Assembly (NCBI GenBank): GCA_013076295.1
Contig: RQOL01000618.1
Coordinates: forward strand, 3,720,001 to 3,784,000
Source of the DNA: Sanderia malayensis
Lineage: Eukaryota > Cnidaria > Scyphozoa > Semaeostomeae > Pelagiidae
DNA: 64,000 nucleotides
Reading direction: 5' to 3'
In this document: one piece after another, positions 1-10,710 of the stretch
Numbering within the stretch: position 1 is the first letter of the stretch
Layout: each line of letters begins with the position of its first letter
The notes under the pieces: generated by a model
The model's input: only the letters and a program-made list of their open reading frames with translations
Told to the model about the DNA's origin: nothing
Database searches by the model: none
Made by a program: the position numbers and the translations under genes

Positions 1-167
1 ATGAGGGTTAATTGTATGCTATGAAGCAGCTCAACAAGGAGTTCATTGTGATTGTGTTGCTCACTATATGTAGATTATTTACTGTGTTAGTGTTACTGCT
101 GTATTTTTTTACTGCAATCCGCTCACTTGTAATGCTATCTATTCAATATATTTCTTTCCCCATACAG

Positions 168-3100
168 GATCTTGTCACTAAAGTCTTCCACAAGATGTGG
201 TTCACTCCGGTTACTGGCAATACAGAGAATAACCATGTTCTTCTCAACAAGACAGCTAACATCATCAAAGTGGTATGGTGCTAGTCTATCATCAAAGAAG
301 TCTTAGGACTGATATCTAGAAGAGAATTATTTAATGGTGTAGTTCGTGAAATTGCTTTTTTGTTTGTTTCAGGTTGCGATGTGTAAAGATACCGGGTATG
401 ACTGGTTCGAAAATCTACTTGATAATGTGAGTAAAATGACAATGAACTCTGTTCTAGTCGTTCAATACCCTTTCAACCTGTTTCATGCTTTTCCTGCCAG
501 CTTAATACTCTTGCTGCATGCTTCCTACTCTCCTTAGATTCTTTATGTTCTTCCTGTATGATTTGCACTCTTCCTGCATGCTTCTTACCTTTTTTGATGC
601 TTCCTGCATACTTCATACTCTTTCTGCACGCTCTTCATTCTTCGTACATGCTTCATGAATATCTTACATGATTTTTGTTTCTCTTACACTCTTTTCATTA
701 AATTTCGATTTCTAATTGATGCTACATTTTAGTTGTTTGAATCTGATGATGATAACATGAAGAAATCAACAATTAATGCGTGCCAGCAACTAACAGACTG
801 TCTGGTTCAAAAACTTCTCAAAACAGACCAAAGTAAAGGTTGGTGAATATTTTATTAATATTGAAATTTTACAATTTCCCAAGCTCTGATCTCGAACTTT
901 CCCAACAACTTCATGATGGATAATGCATAAAAATAGCCGCAACGATGCATGCAGCAAACTATGCATGGGATGCAATGCAATACATATGCAATATAGCACT
1001 TCCAATCTATACCTAACCCTGCTATGTTTTCTTTTGTAGGAGCTGAGTTAGTTCCTTGTTTAACTACACTGTATTTGCTGTGCAAAGTAAGACCGCAACT
1101 ATTAGTCCATCATGCCACCACGTTTCAACCATACCTCAGCATCAAATGCAACGTAAGTTATCTAAATACAGTTAATATCGTTTTAGGATACATGATTGCC
1201 AGGTTGATTGAAGGATTTTTTATCTTTTCTTTTATTATCTTTAATGTTTAATGCTTTATATTTTTATTATATATTTATTTTGTAGTTTAATACATTAGTT
1301 GTCAGACTGACCTGTTTTATCCTTTGTAATTAAAATTTGTCTGTCTTATTTCTTCTTGGTACATCTATTGAGATCGTTCAAGATATTATTCAACTTTGAT
1401 TACACTCTTGTTCAATCATGTTTGTTTGTTTGTTTATTCTTTGTTTGTTTCTTTAATGTTTGTTTATTTGTTTGTTTTAGACTCAAGGCGACGCTTTAGT
1501 TGTGCAGAATGTCGCAAAAATCCTGGAGAATGTTGTTCCATTGGTTGAGCATCCCAATCCAAAATTTCTCGCTGATCTTGAAGAAGATTTGATGAAGTTA
1601 TTGCTCAAACAAGGCCAGAACGTAAGTACCTGGGTTTGCTTTTTCAGAGCTCTCGAATATTGACCGAAGTAACTTTGTTTTCCAAACTAATGCAGTTCAA
1701 TTAAATATTATCATTCCGAACTCCGAAGAGATGTAAAAATCTAGTCGACACATCAATAGTTCGAGATAACCGAAATACCCGGTATGGTATTTTTCTGAAT
1801 GGGGAAGGTAACGATCGATAGATAGATATTGGAGACAGCCGGTATTTGAGATAGCAAGAATCAATTGCATTTAGAAACCATTTGAACGTTTATAAAAGAA
1901 ATTTGTTATAAAGATTGAGACTCCCAGTTATTAAAGGTCAAACGTGATGCATTTCTAACTCAAGAGAGACAAATTGACACATTGATGAATAGCTGGACCT
2001 GTCAAGACCCAACCGGGTAATTACTTCGTCATTAGACCTTGATTTAATGAATTCATCTCTTTAATTGCTTCAGATTGTGCAGAGCTGTGTTGGTTGTTTG
2101 GATGCCGTCATCAATCACGTAACACACAATTATAAATTCATAGCTGACTGTTTCAAACGATTTCACGGTAAGACTGCTTATTTTTGTATCTTTCTTTCTA
2201 TATTCTTCTTTCTCAACTTTTGACTATTTGAAGCTGCGAGTGTGAGATTTCACAATGCCATCCTTAGAGCTTCGTCAAATACATTTTTATCTGCTATTCC
2301 AAACATTAATAATTTTAAATATTTTTTTGATTATATTTCTTTAAGTACTCAAGGACCTCAATGTTTCATAGTCATTGAGGTTTTTGAGTTTAAGCTTACT
2401 GGGTCAGAGAGTGTCTGTATCCGATATATTCTTAATAAGCGAGACTTTCCTGTGAGCTACAACGTTATGCGATGATGCCTCAAAGATCTTTGAATCAATG
2501 CCTCACAAATTTTGTTCATTCATTTGATTAACTGCATTATCATAGTTCTGAGTGTATTCCTCGCTTAGAATCCTGCAACAAGGTACCAAGCCCTGGTGTC
2601 TTTTAAACATTCATTCTCTTTTATTTTGCAGCATTTCTAGATAAATCCAGAAAGGAACATGGTATACAAGAAGGCAGCAAATTTGCTGCCGCCAGACCAG
2701 GACTACTCCGATCTTTATTTATTGCTGGATTATTGTGCAAACACTTTGACTTTGATAAACACATCAATGATACCAAGAAGGTAGGACCAAAAAATGTTTA
2801 GTAACCGATAGTTTTTCTATAGAATAGACACGAATAGACATGCACATACACTCTGCTTCTTTCCTGCTAGTACCTTCAGCTATTTATACTTAAATGTTGC
2901 TGTTTCTCCATGCAGAAGAAGGCGTTTTTCCTTTATCTTTGCACTCTTCTCAGGTTCTCAACTTTTTTCCACATGTTTCACACTCGTCCCGGGTCATTTA
3001 ATTTGGTTTTACACTCTTCTTAGATGGATGTTTTTCCTACATGCTTATCCACTTCACATGTTCATATAAACATGCACGAAATATCAATGATACCATATGT

Positions 3101-6100
3101 TTTTTCATATGTTTTTTGTATGATCCTCGTGCTCTTCTTGTTCTCTTCATATTCCTTATACGTGCTTTATACCCTTTTTACATTCCTAACCGTCATCCCA
3201 AACATTTCACGGTCATTTTTCGTATCTTAGTGTATGCAATACATCTGTTATTATGTCTTTATACAGAAGCAGTACAGCCTAGATGTACTGGAGATATCAC
3301 TATTCTTCACAAAACATCCCGATGAAGAAGTGCGGTTAAAAGCCATCATGGCTGTTGGTAAGTGTTACATACAATGCCTGAATTACCTCAGAAATTTAAG
3401 TTGTTCTACAATCCCTTAGAATACCAGAGCTACCTTTTATCGTAATACTGCGTGCTCTGGTTATTTCCAGCCTTCGATGTATAGCTACATGTGTGTTAAA
3501 CTCCTGAAAGCACAGTTTGATTTTTTCATTTTCAACGTATACTGCATTCTTTGTATATATGTATCGAGCACTGTGTCACGGAGAAGTCCACAGCTCTTTC
3601 ATCAACAATGCACATATGCATGTTTGTGTATGCATGTGTGTGTATGCATGTGTGTGTATGCATGTATATGTATGCATGTGTGTGTATGCATGTGTGTGTA
3701 TGCATGTGTGTGTATGCATGTGTTTGTATGCATGTATATGTATGCATGTGTGTGTATGCATGTATATGTATGCATGTGTGTGAATGTATTTGTTTGTGGG
3801 TGTGTGTGTAACCTATTAGTCTATTCTCCTGTGTGCTAACCTGTTGCTAAATCTGTCCCCGCAGGCTTCATCTGCGTCAGCAAGCCAGAGTATCTGCTAA
3901 GAAATGAATGCAAACAACTGTATCAGAATATTCTATCCGTGAACTACAAGTCTGCTAGAGGCAAGTGTATGCTGCTCAAAGGTCTTCTCAATCACCTGAT
4001 GGAAGAGGAAGCCAGAATGCACAAATTAGAAGGTATTATAGCGATTCGCAGCTATCGATGAAATTATTTTAAATTCACATTCATGTTAAGCTTACTATTC
4101 TGCATATCTCTTCCGTTCTACATTCCTTTTGCTTTTCCTTCATTTTTATAATTTTACCGTGCTTTTAATAATTATGGAATGTGGAATGAGAATGAGGAAT
4201 GTAAATGGTGCATACATTCAAAATCCATTCATGTAACCCTTTCTGTTTTCTTTCTAATTTTTCTATTCTCTTAGTACTCTTCATTCTCATCCTAAACTTT
4301 TAATACTCTTCATACTTTTTCTGCAATTTTTATAGTCAGTTCTTATGCTTCATTCCCTCTTCATGTTTGATGTGCCATGATCATCTGACTTGTAATATGC
4401 CCCATAATCATTTTCAGGACATAAAAAGAAAGGTCGAAAGAATAAGCAACAAAGTGATATCAAAGAATTTGGAGACGTTCAATCAGGGTAGGTTTCGAAA
4501 TATCTATACTATATTATGCTTCAATTTTATTGCACTTTGCAATATCTGTGTTTTGTGTATTGTTTGTAATCTCCCTGCGTATGTGAAATCCTTTTCATGA
4601 CTTACTCTAGAACTACCAGTGCTGTGATGCAAGTATTGCTGAAAAATATCATGGAATCGTTTCTTCACGTTGATGCGATGGTGCGGCTTTCTGCTGTCCA
4701 AGTCGTGGCGCTGATATTGAAGCAAGGACTCATCCACCCAGCGCAGGTATCTGTTGGTTAAATTCATTCATGAATACAGTGCACAGTCAATGTAATGAGC
4801 CATGCATACATTAATACACTGCACAGTCAATTAATGTATGTATGGCTCATTGTATTTAGTGAGCCTCTTGTCATAAATAAGGAATTCCCTTGTTTAACGA
4901 GATGAACCCCTGATTGGCCGCCTGAACTGTTTCATGCTACATTTTTTACTGTTTCGTAATTAAATTTTGATATCCTCCACAGTTATAAGGATCTTTTAAA
5001 TTGATATTCGAAATTGTCTGATAGAATATAAGATTTATTAAACACATTGGAAGATTGTGAAGCATATGTGAAGAGTATGGACCACATATGAAGGTCATAA
5101 TGCATGCGTGAAGAGTGAGATGCCAGATTACCATCAATACATTAACTGTAATGATGGTAATCGACTGCACATTGCTCATTGACTGTACATTTGCTGTACA
5201 TTTGCTCATTGACTGTACATTTGCTGTACATTTGCTCATTGACTGTAACTAACCTCATTGTCTTTGCAGTGCGTTCCATATCTGATTGCTGCTACGACTG
5301 ACGATGATAAATTGATCAAAGCCAAATCTGAACAATCTCTCACGGATATTCACAGTCGACACTCTGGTTTTCTTCATGTAAGTCTAACCTATGCTGCGCA
5401 CCCGGTTCTAGCTTGGTTTCCAAGTCAAACTACTCAAAAACCTTGAACCATCCAGGGGGGTTGTGATAAATGAGACGCTTCTTTCTGCATTTTATCTCCA
5501 GATTATGAACGATTTTTCAAGGGGAATGTAGTCTTTGAGATGAGGTATTAGCTACCGATTAATCTTTATTTCCGTACTGTTTTATTGCCATCATAGATGA
5601 AAGCTGTGCAAGGAGTGAAATTGGCATATCGACTACAATTCATCATCCAACAGGTACGTTACCATACTGTATCATTACCTTCCTTTGTGATGTGTTTTCT
5701 TATTCTGCATTTTTCTACCACTTGTTAATAAACCACTTATTTTACTTGGCAATATTTATTATCCTTTTTTATACTAAGCATGTGGGTTGGTAAGATAATT
5801 TGGAGATTTGCTCGTCGTAAAGTCGTGCTGATTGCTTTGTAGACCGGTGATGGATATTTACAAGGATTTAGAGAAGCCGACAGCAATTCTGCCATGATCA
5901 GCCATATATACACGCTCCTTCGCAGCAATAAGCAATACAGAAGACCCTTTCTGCAAAGTCTTGTAAAGCAGTTTGATGATCAGGTAAGCACACCATTAAG
6001 CTTCATACTCTTCCTATATATTTTATACTTTTATACTAATTGCTTTATAGTCTATATTTTAATGATTCATTACATGCTTACATTCATGGTCTTTCTGCAG

Positions 6101-8798
6101 GTTTCTGAGTCTTTCTTCAGGCTTCAATTTAAATACTTTCATCCTGTTTTCAGAAAAGTTCCATTGATATGCTGTTCTTTTTCGCTGAGAATCTTGCCTA
6201 CCTGCCGTACGTGACGCAAGAAGAACCACTGTTTGTCATGCATCACTGTGACATGTTGGTGTCTGTGGTTGGTGCAACGTACTTACAAAGCTTCCAAGAG
6301 GTAACAGCTATCATTTACCGTAAATCCTCCGGTGAATCTCAACTCTGAATAAGCCCCACTTAATAGTAATTTTCACGGATATCGAGGCCAAGAAATTGAT
6401 GTATAGTGAGTGTATTGCAAATAGCAGCAGTTTAAAGCGAGAGGTCGTTAAGTTGACTTCATAGTTTTTATATGGCTCAATCTGGACTAAAATTTTGGCT
6501 GATATTTTGCTTTTGTAAGCAAACACATGTGAGGAGGGGGGTATTCGAAGACTTAGGGTATATATGGTATTTATCTGTTTTCATGAATCTTTGTATCCTG
6601 GTTTCTTGGTAGATGCATATTGTATGATTCGATATGCTTTCACTCTGTGTTTGGATCAGAGTCTTGATTAGTGACTAATACAGCTGTTTAATGATCAGTG
6701 ATTAATGATACGTCTTGAACATGATTGCTAAGGAATGATAATTAATTTTCTGATGCCATTTTTAATGCCTGATATCTTTTCTTTTGCAGGTGTTTTTTCC
6801 TGCTCGCAAGGGCAAGGGCAAAGGGAAATCTCCACATAATGTAGATGATGATGAAGAACTTGATAATGCTGCAAAACTTGTCGGTAAGATCTTTCATCAT
6901 TCTACATGCGTCATTCTCTTCCTAAGTGCTTGATAATTTACCTGCGTGAGTCATACTCTTCTTGGATTGTTCATGTTCTTCCTACCTACATTCTTCATAA
7001 TTTTTCTACGTTCTTCATACTCTTCATACAGACTTCGTATTCATCTAGACTTTATACTCTTCATGCATTCTTCATACTTTTCTAACATTCTTCATGTTCT
7101 TCATACAGACTTCATACTTCATTCCTTCCAACATGCTTTTTACCTATTTAAACGTGATTCTTTTGCTACAGTTTTTATTTTTCCAACATACCTCCTTACT
7201 CCATACCTCCTTACTCGTATAGTAGTACGTTCAAATTTAGTGTTAGTTTTTATCTATAAAACATTTATCTTTTTATCTTTCACGAAATAACAGATATGGC
7301 TGTGGATTTGAATGTCTTACAAAACATTGTTAAAGAATCGTTTGGTTGCATGCTGCTGCTTGAGCTAAAGCAATCTCTCAAACAACTCTATGGTTTTGCA
7401 GACAGGTTAGTTTATCTCTACGCTTTATCTTCTACATTACATCTGTATCACCCGAACCATTGGCATTACTTTTGACTTTTTTGACAATCAATATTTCTTT
7501 CTTTTACGCAGCAAATGTCAAAAGTATTCACCATCAGAACCTTCAAAGCTATACGACAAAAGCATGACAAGGCGAGGTGACATGGTCTTTGATTCATATT
7601 TCAAAGATCTGATGTTTAAACCAAGTGAACTCGACAAGGACGAAATTGTTAATTATTACCTGCAGGTAAGCAATCTTTAGCACTCTTTAGTTAGTTCTTT
7701 AGCTATTTTCCTCTTTGATTTATTGGCTTTTTGACTCTTTGGATTTCAGCTTTTTGACTCTTTACCTCTTTATTTAGAATACAGAGTCCATTATTTATTG
7801 TTTGTTTATATTTTAGTGTATTTGTGAATATATCTTATCTTTTGTAATTCTCATTCTGTTTGCAGTTTAAACAAATGATGCTGAGCTTAGACTCTGAGGA
7901 AGATAGCGAAGAAATTGAGACCAAAGCGAAACAGTCGACTCATATAAAACAAACGAATACAGATGACAACCCCAATCAGCCAAAGGAGACTTCATCCGAA
8001 ATCACGCTGGCTTCAACTGCATTAGATTTGGATTTGCATGGAAATCCTGAACAAATGAAGGTATGAAGCCGGGGGCTCTTCATTTTGCTCTTATATACTC
8101 TTACCTTTCGTATACCGTATTTCCTCTTATTATCGCCCACCCTCTTTCAACCGCCCCCTCCAATAAGCGCCCACCCTAAAATGAAAAGTGTGAATTAATT
8201 CTTAAATTTTCACTGTTTGGTTCAAATAATTTTGCCAGATATTTTTACAATTTTGCAAAATATTTAATAAGCGGCCGGGCGCTTATTAGAGGAAATACGA
8301 TATCTCCATTTCCCTTCGCATGCACATAAGGAATCCTGGAACAATTATCCCTGAATTGATGGAACCCAAATATTAGTTTGTGATGTCGAGAGCTTGTTAA
8401 GCAGATGTTGGTTTGATATATGCACTAGTCTCAGGGTCTAGATGACCAGGTCGTTATACATACCGAAGCTGGTTTGGTTGGGGACGCATAATATCGAGTT
8501 TCCATTTTTGGGGGGTCTCATAACCAAGTACAGTCTTGTATTAATAAAGTCTCATAGTCTGAGCACCCACGTTTTTCGTTTTATGAATACCTAGAGATCT
8601 ACATTGCTGTTTTCCAATGTTATATCGAGCCAAAGTCTCCCTTGGCATTGCATATACCTTGAGGCAGTATTGTTAATCATGTCTATTTTGAATTTTCTAC
8701 AGACTGCTTCTGATGAGGATGCTGACGATGATGTAAAAAGCGAAGGATCCAATAAATCAAAATCGAGACGAAACTCGAGAAGAAATTCAAGAAATTAA
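168..8798 (+). CDS. NIPBL: NIPBL/SCC2 cohesin loader, C-terminal part (partial)
   Basis: The gene enters from the left edge; 20 exons are modelled: 168-272, 373-426, 733-838, 1040-1152, 1481-1621, 2074-2167, 2632-2780, 3267-3357, 3865-4032, 4418-4487, 4611-4746, 5270-5377, 5597-5653, 5843-5983, 6154-6300, 6790-6883, 7294-7405, 7512-7665, 7866-8060, 8703-8798. They join to 776 codons plus stop with no frame break. The peptide follows the HEAT-repeat C-terminus of NIPBL: KMWFTP, DTGYDWFENLL, VRPQLLVHHATTFQPYL, LKQGLIHPAQ, then YRRPFLQSLVKQFDDQ and TQEEPLFVMHHCD. In the known family NIPBL with MAU2 loads cohesin on chromatin and drives its ATPase and loop extrusion. The end is acidic and then basic Ser/Arg-rich (exons 19-20), as in vertebrate NIPBL tails. 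The N-terminal half, including the MAU2-binding region, is not in the window. Identity is well supported; individual splice sites could be off by a codon where GT or AG is repeated. Confidence 0.93.
3618..3802. repeat. 12-bp minisatellite, alternating pyrimidine-purine
   Basis: In NIPBL intron 8. The unit TGTGTGTATGCA and variants (TGTATATGTATGCA) repeat about 15 times. Because the period is a multiple of three and lacks stops, every frame is open here, giving spurious cysteine/methionine-rich ORFs. The run 3625-3723 is an uninterrupted pyrimidine-purine alternation. Confidence 0.9.
4794..4851. repeat. Inverted repeat in NIPBL intron 11
   Basis: Arms of about 22 bases (4794-4815 and 4830-4851; AATGAGCCATGCATACATTA against its near-exact reverse complement) around a 14-base loop. 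It could be a small decayed MITE or a hairpin in the intron. No target duplication is evident. Confidence 0.7.
5158..5248. repeat. Short minisatellite, about 30-bp unit
   Basis: In NIPBL intron 11. GACTGTACATTTGCTGTACA followed by TTTGCTCATT is repeated two to three times just upstream of the exon 12 acceptor. The Ser-Met-rich ORF on the minus strand here is a product of this repeat. Confidence 0.75.
8113..8302. mobile_element. MITE with TA-flanked CCGTATTTCCTC-type inverted ends
   Basis: A 190-bp element in NIPBL intron 19. The left end reads TACCGTATTTCCTCTTATTA and the right end, reverse complemented, TATCGTATTTCCTCTAATAA; both then run into GCCC-rich sequence. TA at both ends fits a Tc1/mariner-type target. 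It belongs to the same family as 23138-23511 and several fragments elsewhere. It has no coding capacity. Confidence 0.75.
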
Positions 8799-10710
8799 AT
8801 CAAGCAAATTACGCTGAATATAAGGTTGGGCTTATTTTCAAGTATTTTCTTCACATGGATGAACCTTTCTCGCAAGGGTGCGCTTTTTAAAGCAGTTCTA
8901 CACCTTTTGGGCCCATTGTGAATATACTCAAATCCTACCAAAACTCCTGAGAACATGAATACAGTAAAAACCTGCCGATCTTAGAACCAATAGTTACGAC
9001 ACTCCCGGCTGATGTTTCCACTTGAAACAATTGAAAAAGCAATTGCCTGTTGTTTTCTACAACATACTGGATGCAAGAAGATTTGGAGCCCCTTATATGC
9101 ATGTTTTTACATATTTGAACACCATTTATTTTGCCACAGGTGATAGGTGGCATAGTATATATTAGATTTTTTGTTAGATATTGTTCAGAAATGTTTTGTT
9201 AAATTGCAATATATATTGTTAATTCCCTTGTCCCTTGTGACATTGTATAATATTCTTAACGGCTTTCAATTGAGGCTTTAAAATTAATAAACAGATGAGA
9301 TGTACATATAATTATTATACATCTCAATCTCAACCACCTTTGTTACAATATTTAGGCTCCAAACGTTTTGTTGCGATTTTAAGCGAAAATGTTCTGTTTA
9401 GTAGTTATAATCAATTAAATTCTTTGAAATTTATATGTTCAGACCCTACCTGTTAGTTAACTTCTATTATCTTATGCATTTTATATAACAAATCAGATTA
9501 TGTGGTAATTATTGATCGAAGTTCTTCTGTCTGACATATTTCTTTGGAATTATTTTGCTACGTTTTGGCTGTCAGTCAATGCAAACCTGTAGACCTGACC
9601 AATAGTGGCGGAATATAGCTACAAGTGAGAACATGAATTTCGTTTGAAATGGAGAAATGTTTGTGCTTGAAATTGCTTTTTTACTTCTACTTAACTTCCA
9701 GCTCTGCTAGATTATAACTGGTCCCCTGATTCGCTTATGTTAAATACTTTTAAGCGTAATTGGTATCCTTTTGTTTTTATCTAATCAATGTTCACTTGAT
9801 AATACAATTTATATAGCCATTTACTTGTGCAGCCAATAAGTTCATGCATGCGTTAAAATGCTCATCAATTAAACCATGCTGGTCTTGTGTCTCAAGAGAA
9901 CGTACCAATCTCACTGACAGTAGCCACGAGACGAATTGACCCTTTCAATCTATAAAAGCCAATCTTATCCAGATATTAGGTCCTTTTTCTTTGGCTGTTA
10001 CACAGACACTGTATGTAAACACTTAGGCTCTGCTACTGAAATCTTGCCAATTTTTTCGCATTATCTAGCTTCGCTATAACAGCTTCTACTTAATTGTAAT
10101 GGTCATAAAAAGGCCCTGGGCTTAATTTACATCATTGTTAGAGTCCAACAAGTTTAAAGAAGAGCTTGCGAGATTATCCATTTTGTAGATTTGTATTCGT
10201 GTGAGTGGGGGTTCGTGCAATCTACTTGTCGCCATCTTTCAACATAAATTGGAAAGTTGCTATCTGATATTTGTTTGGAGGTTTAATGAAGAAAGGACAG
10301 AAGATAAAATACAATAGGTGAGCCAGGTGAGCCCACAATTAAGCACAAATATATATTTTTAATAAAAAATATATTTATATATTCATGTATTGCCTGCTCC
10401 ATTTCCATAACAATGTAACAACCAAGATCCACGCTTATTCATAGAAACCTACTAAATTTAAATTTAGGCGCTTTAATGCGGACCTGGTAACGAATGATGA
10501 GCAGGAATGGCGCGCTTTTATATAATTTCAAATTGCGCCACTTTTTGCTCCGTTTTCTTTTCAACCAAACTTTTATCATTTTAAATTCAATATTGAAAGA
10601 ATTTCAATGCTTATTTCATAGATCAAATATCGCAAGTTAATCATGACAATTTAATTTAAATTCCTGGAAATAAGAGAAATTAATTGTCGTTGCTTATTGT
10701 ATCATACAAA
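8799..10710. other. NIPBL 3' flank and MSH5 upstream region
   Basis: No supported gene. A polyadenylation hexamer AATAAA lies at 9286-9291, about 490 bases past the NIPBL stop, a plausible 3' end. An AT-only inverted repeat sits near 10350-10383. The last 250 bases hold the likely MSH5 promoter. Short ORFs here have no recognisable content. Confidence 0.6.
10509..10540 (+). promoter_or_regulatory. Pair of E2F-like GCGC sites upstream of MSH5
   Basis: GGCGCGC at 10509-10515 and TTGCGCCA at 10533-10540 flank a TATATAA-containing stretch, about 170-200 bases before the MSH5 ATG. These GC-only cores stand out in otherwise AT-rich DNA. E2F (notably E2F6 in mammals) is known to control meiotic genes; its use here is inference. 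Confidence 0.35.

Noticed and set aside
3477..3839. Cys/Met/Val-rich 120-codon ORF and its shadows
   Set aside because: Product of the 12-bp minisatellite, whose period keeps all frames open.
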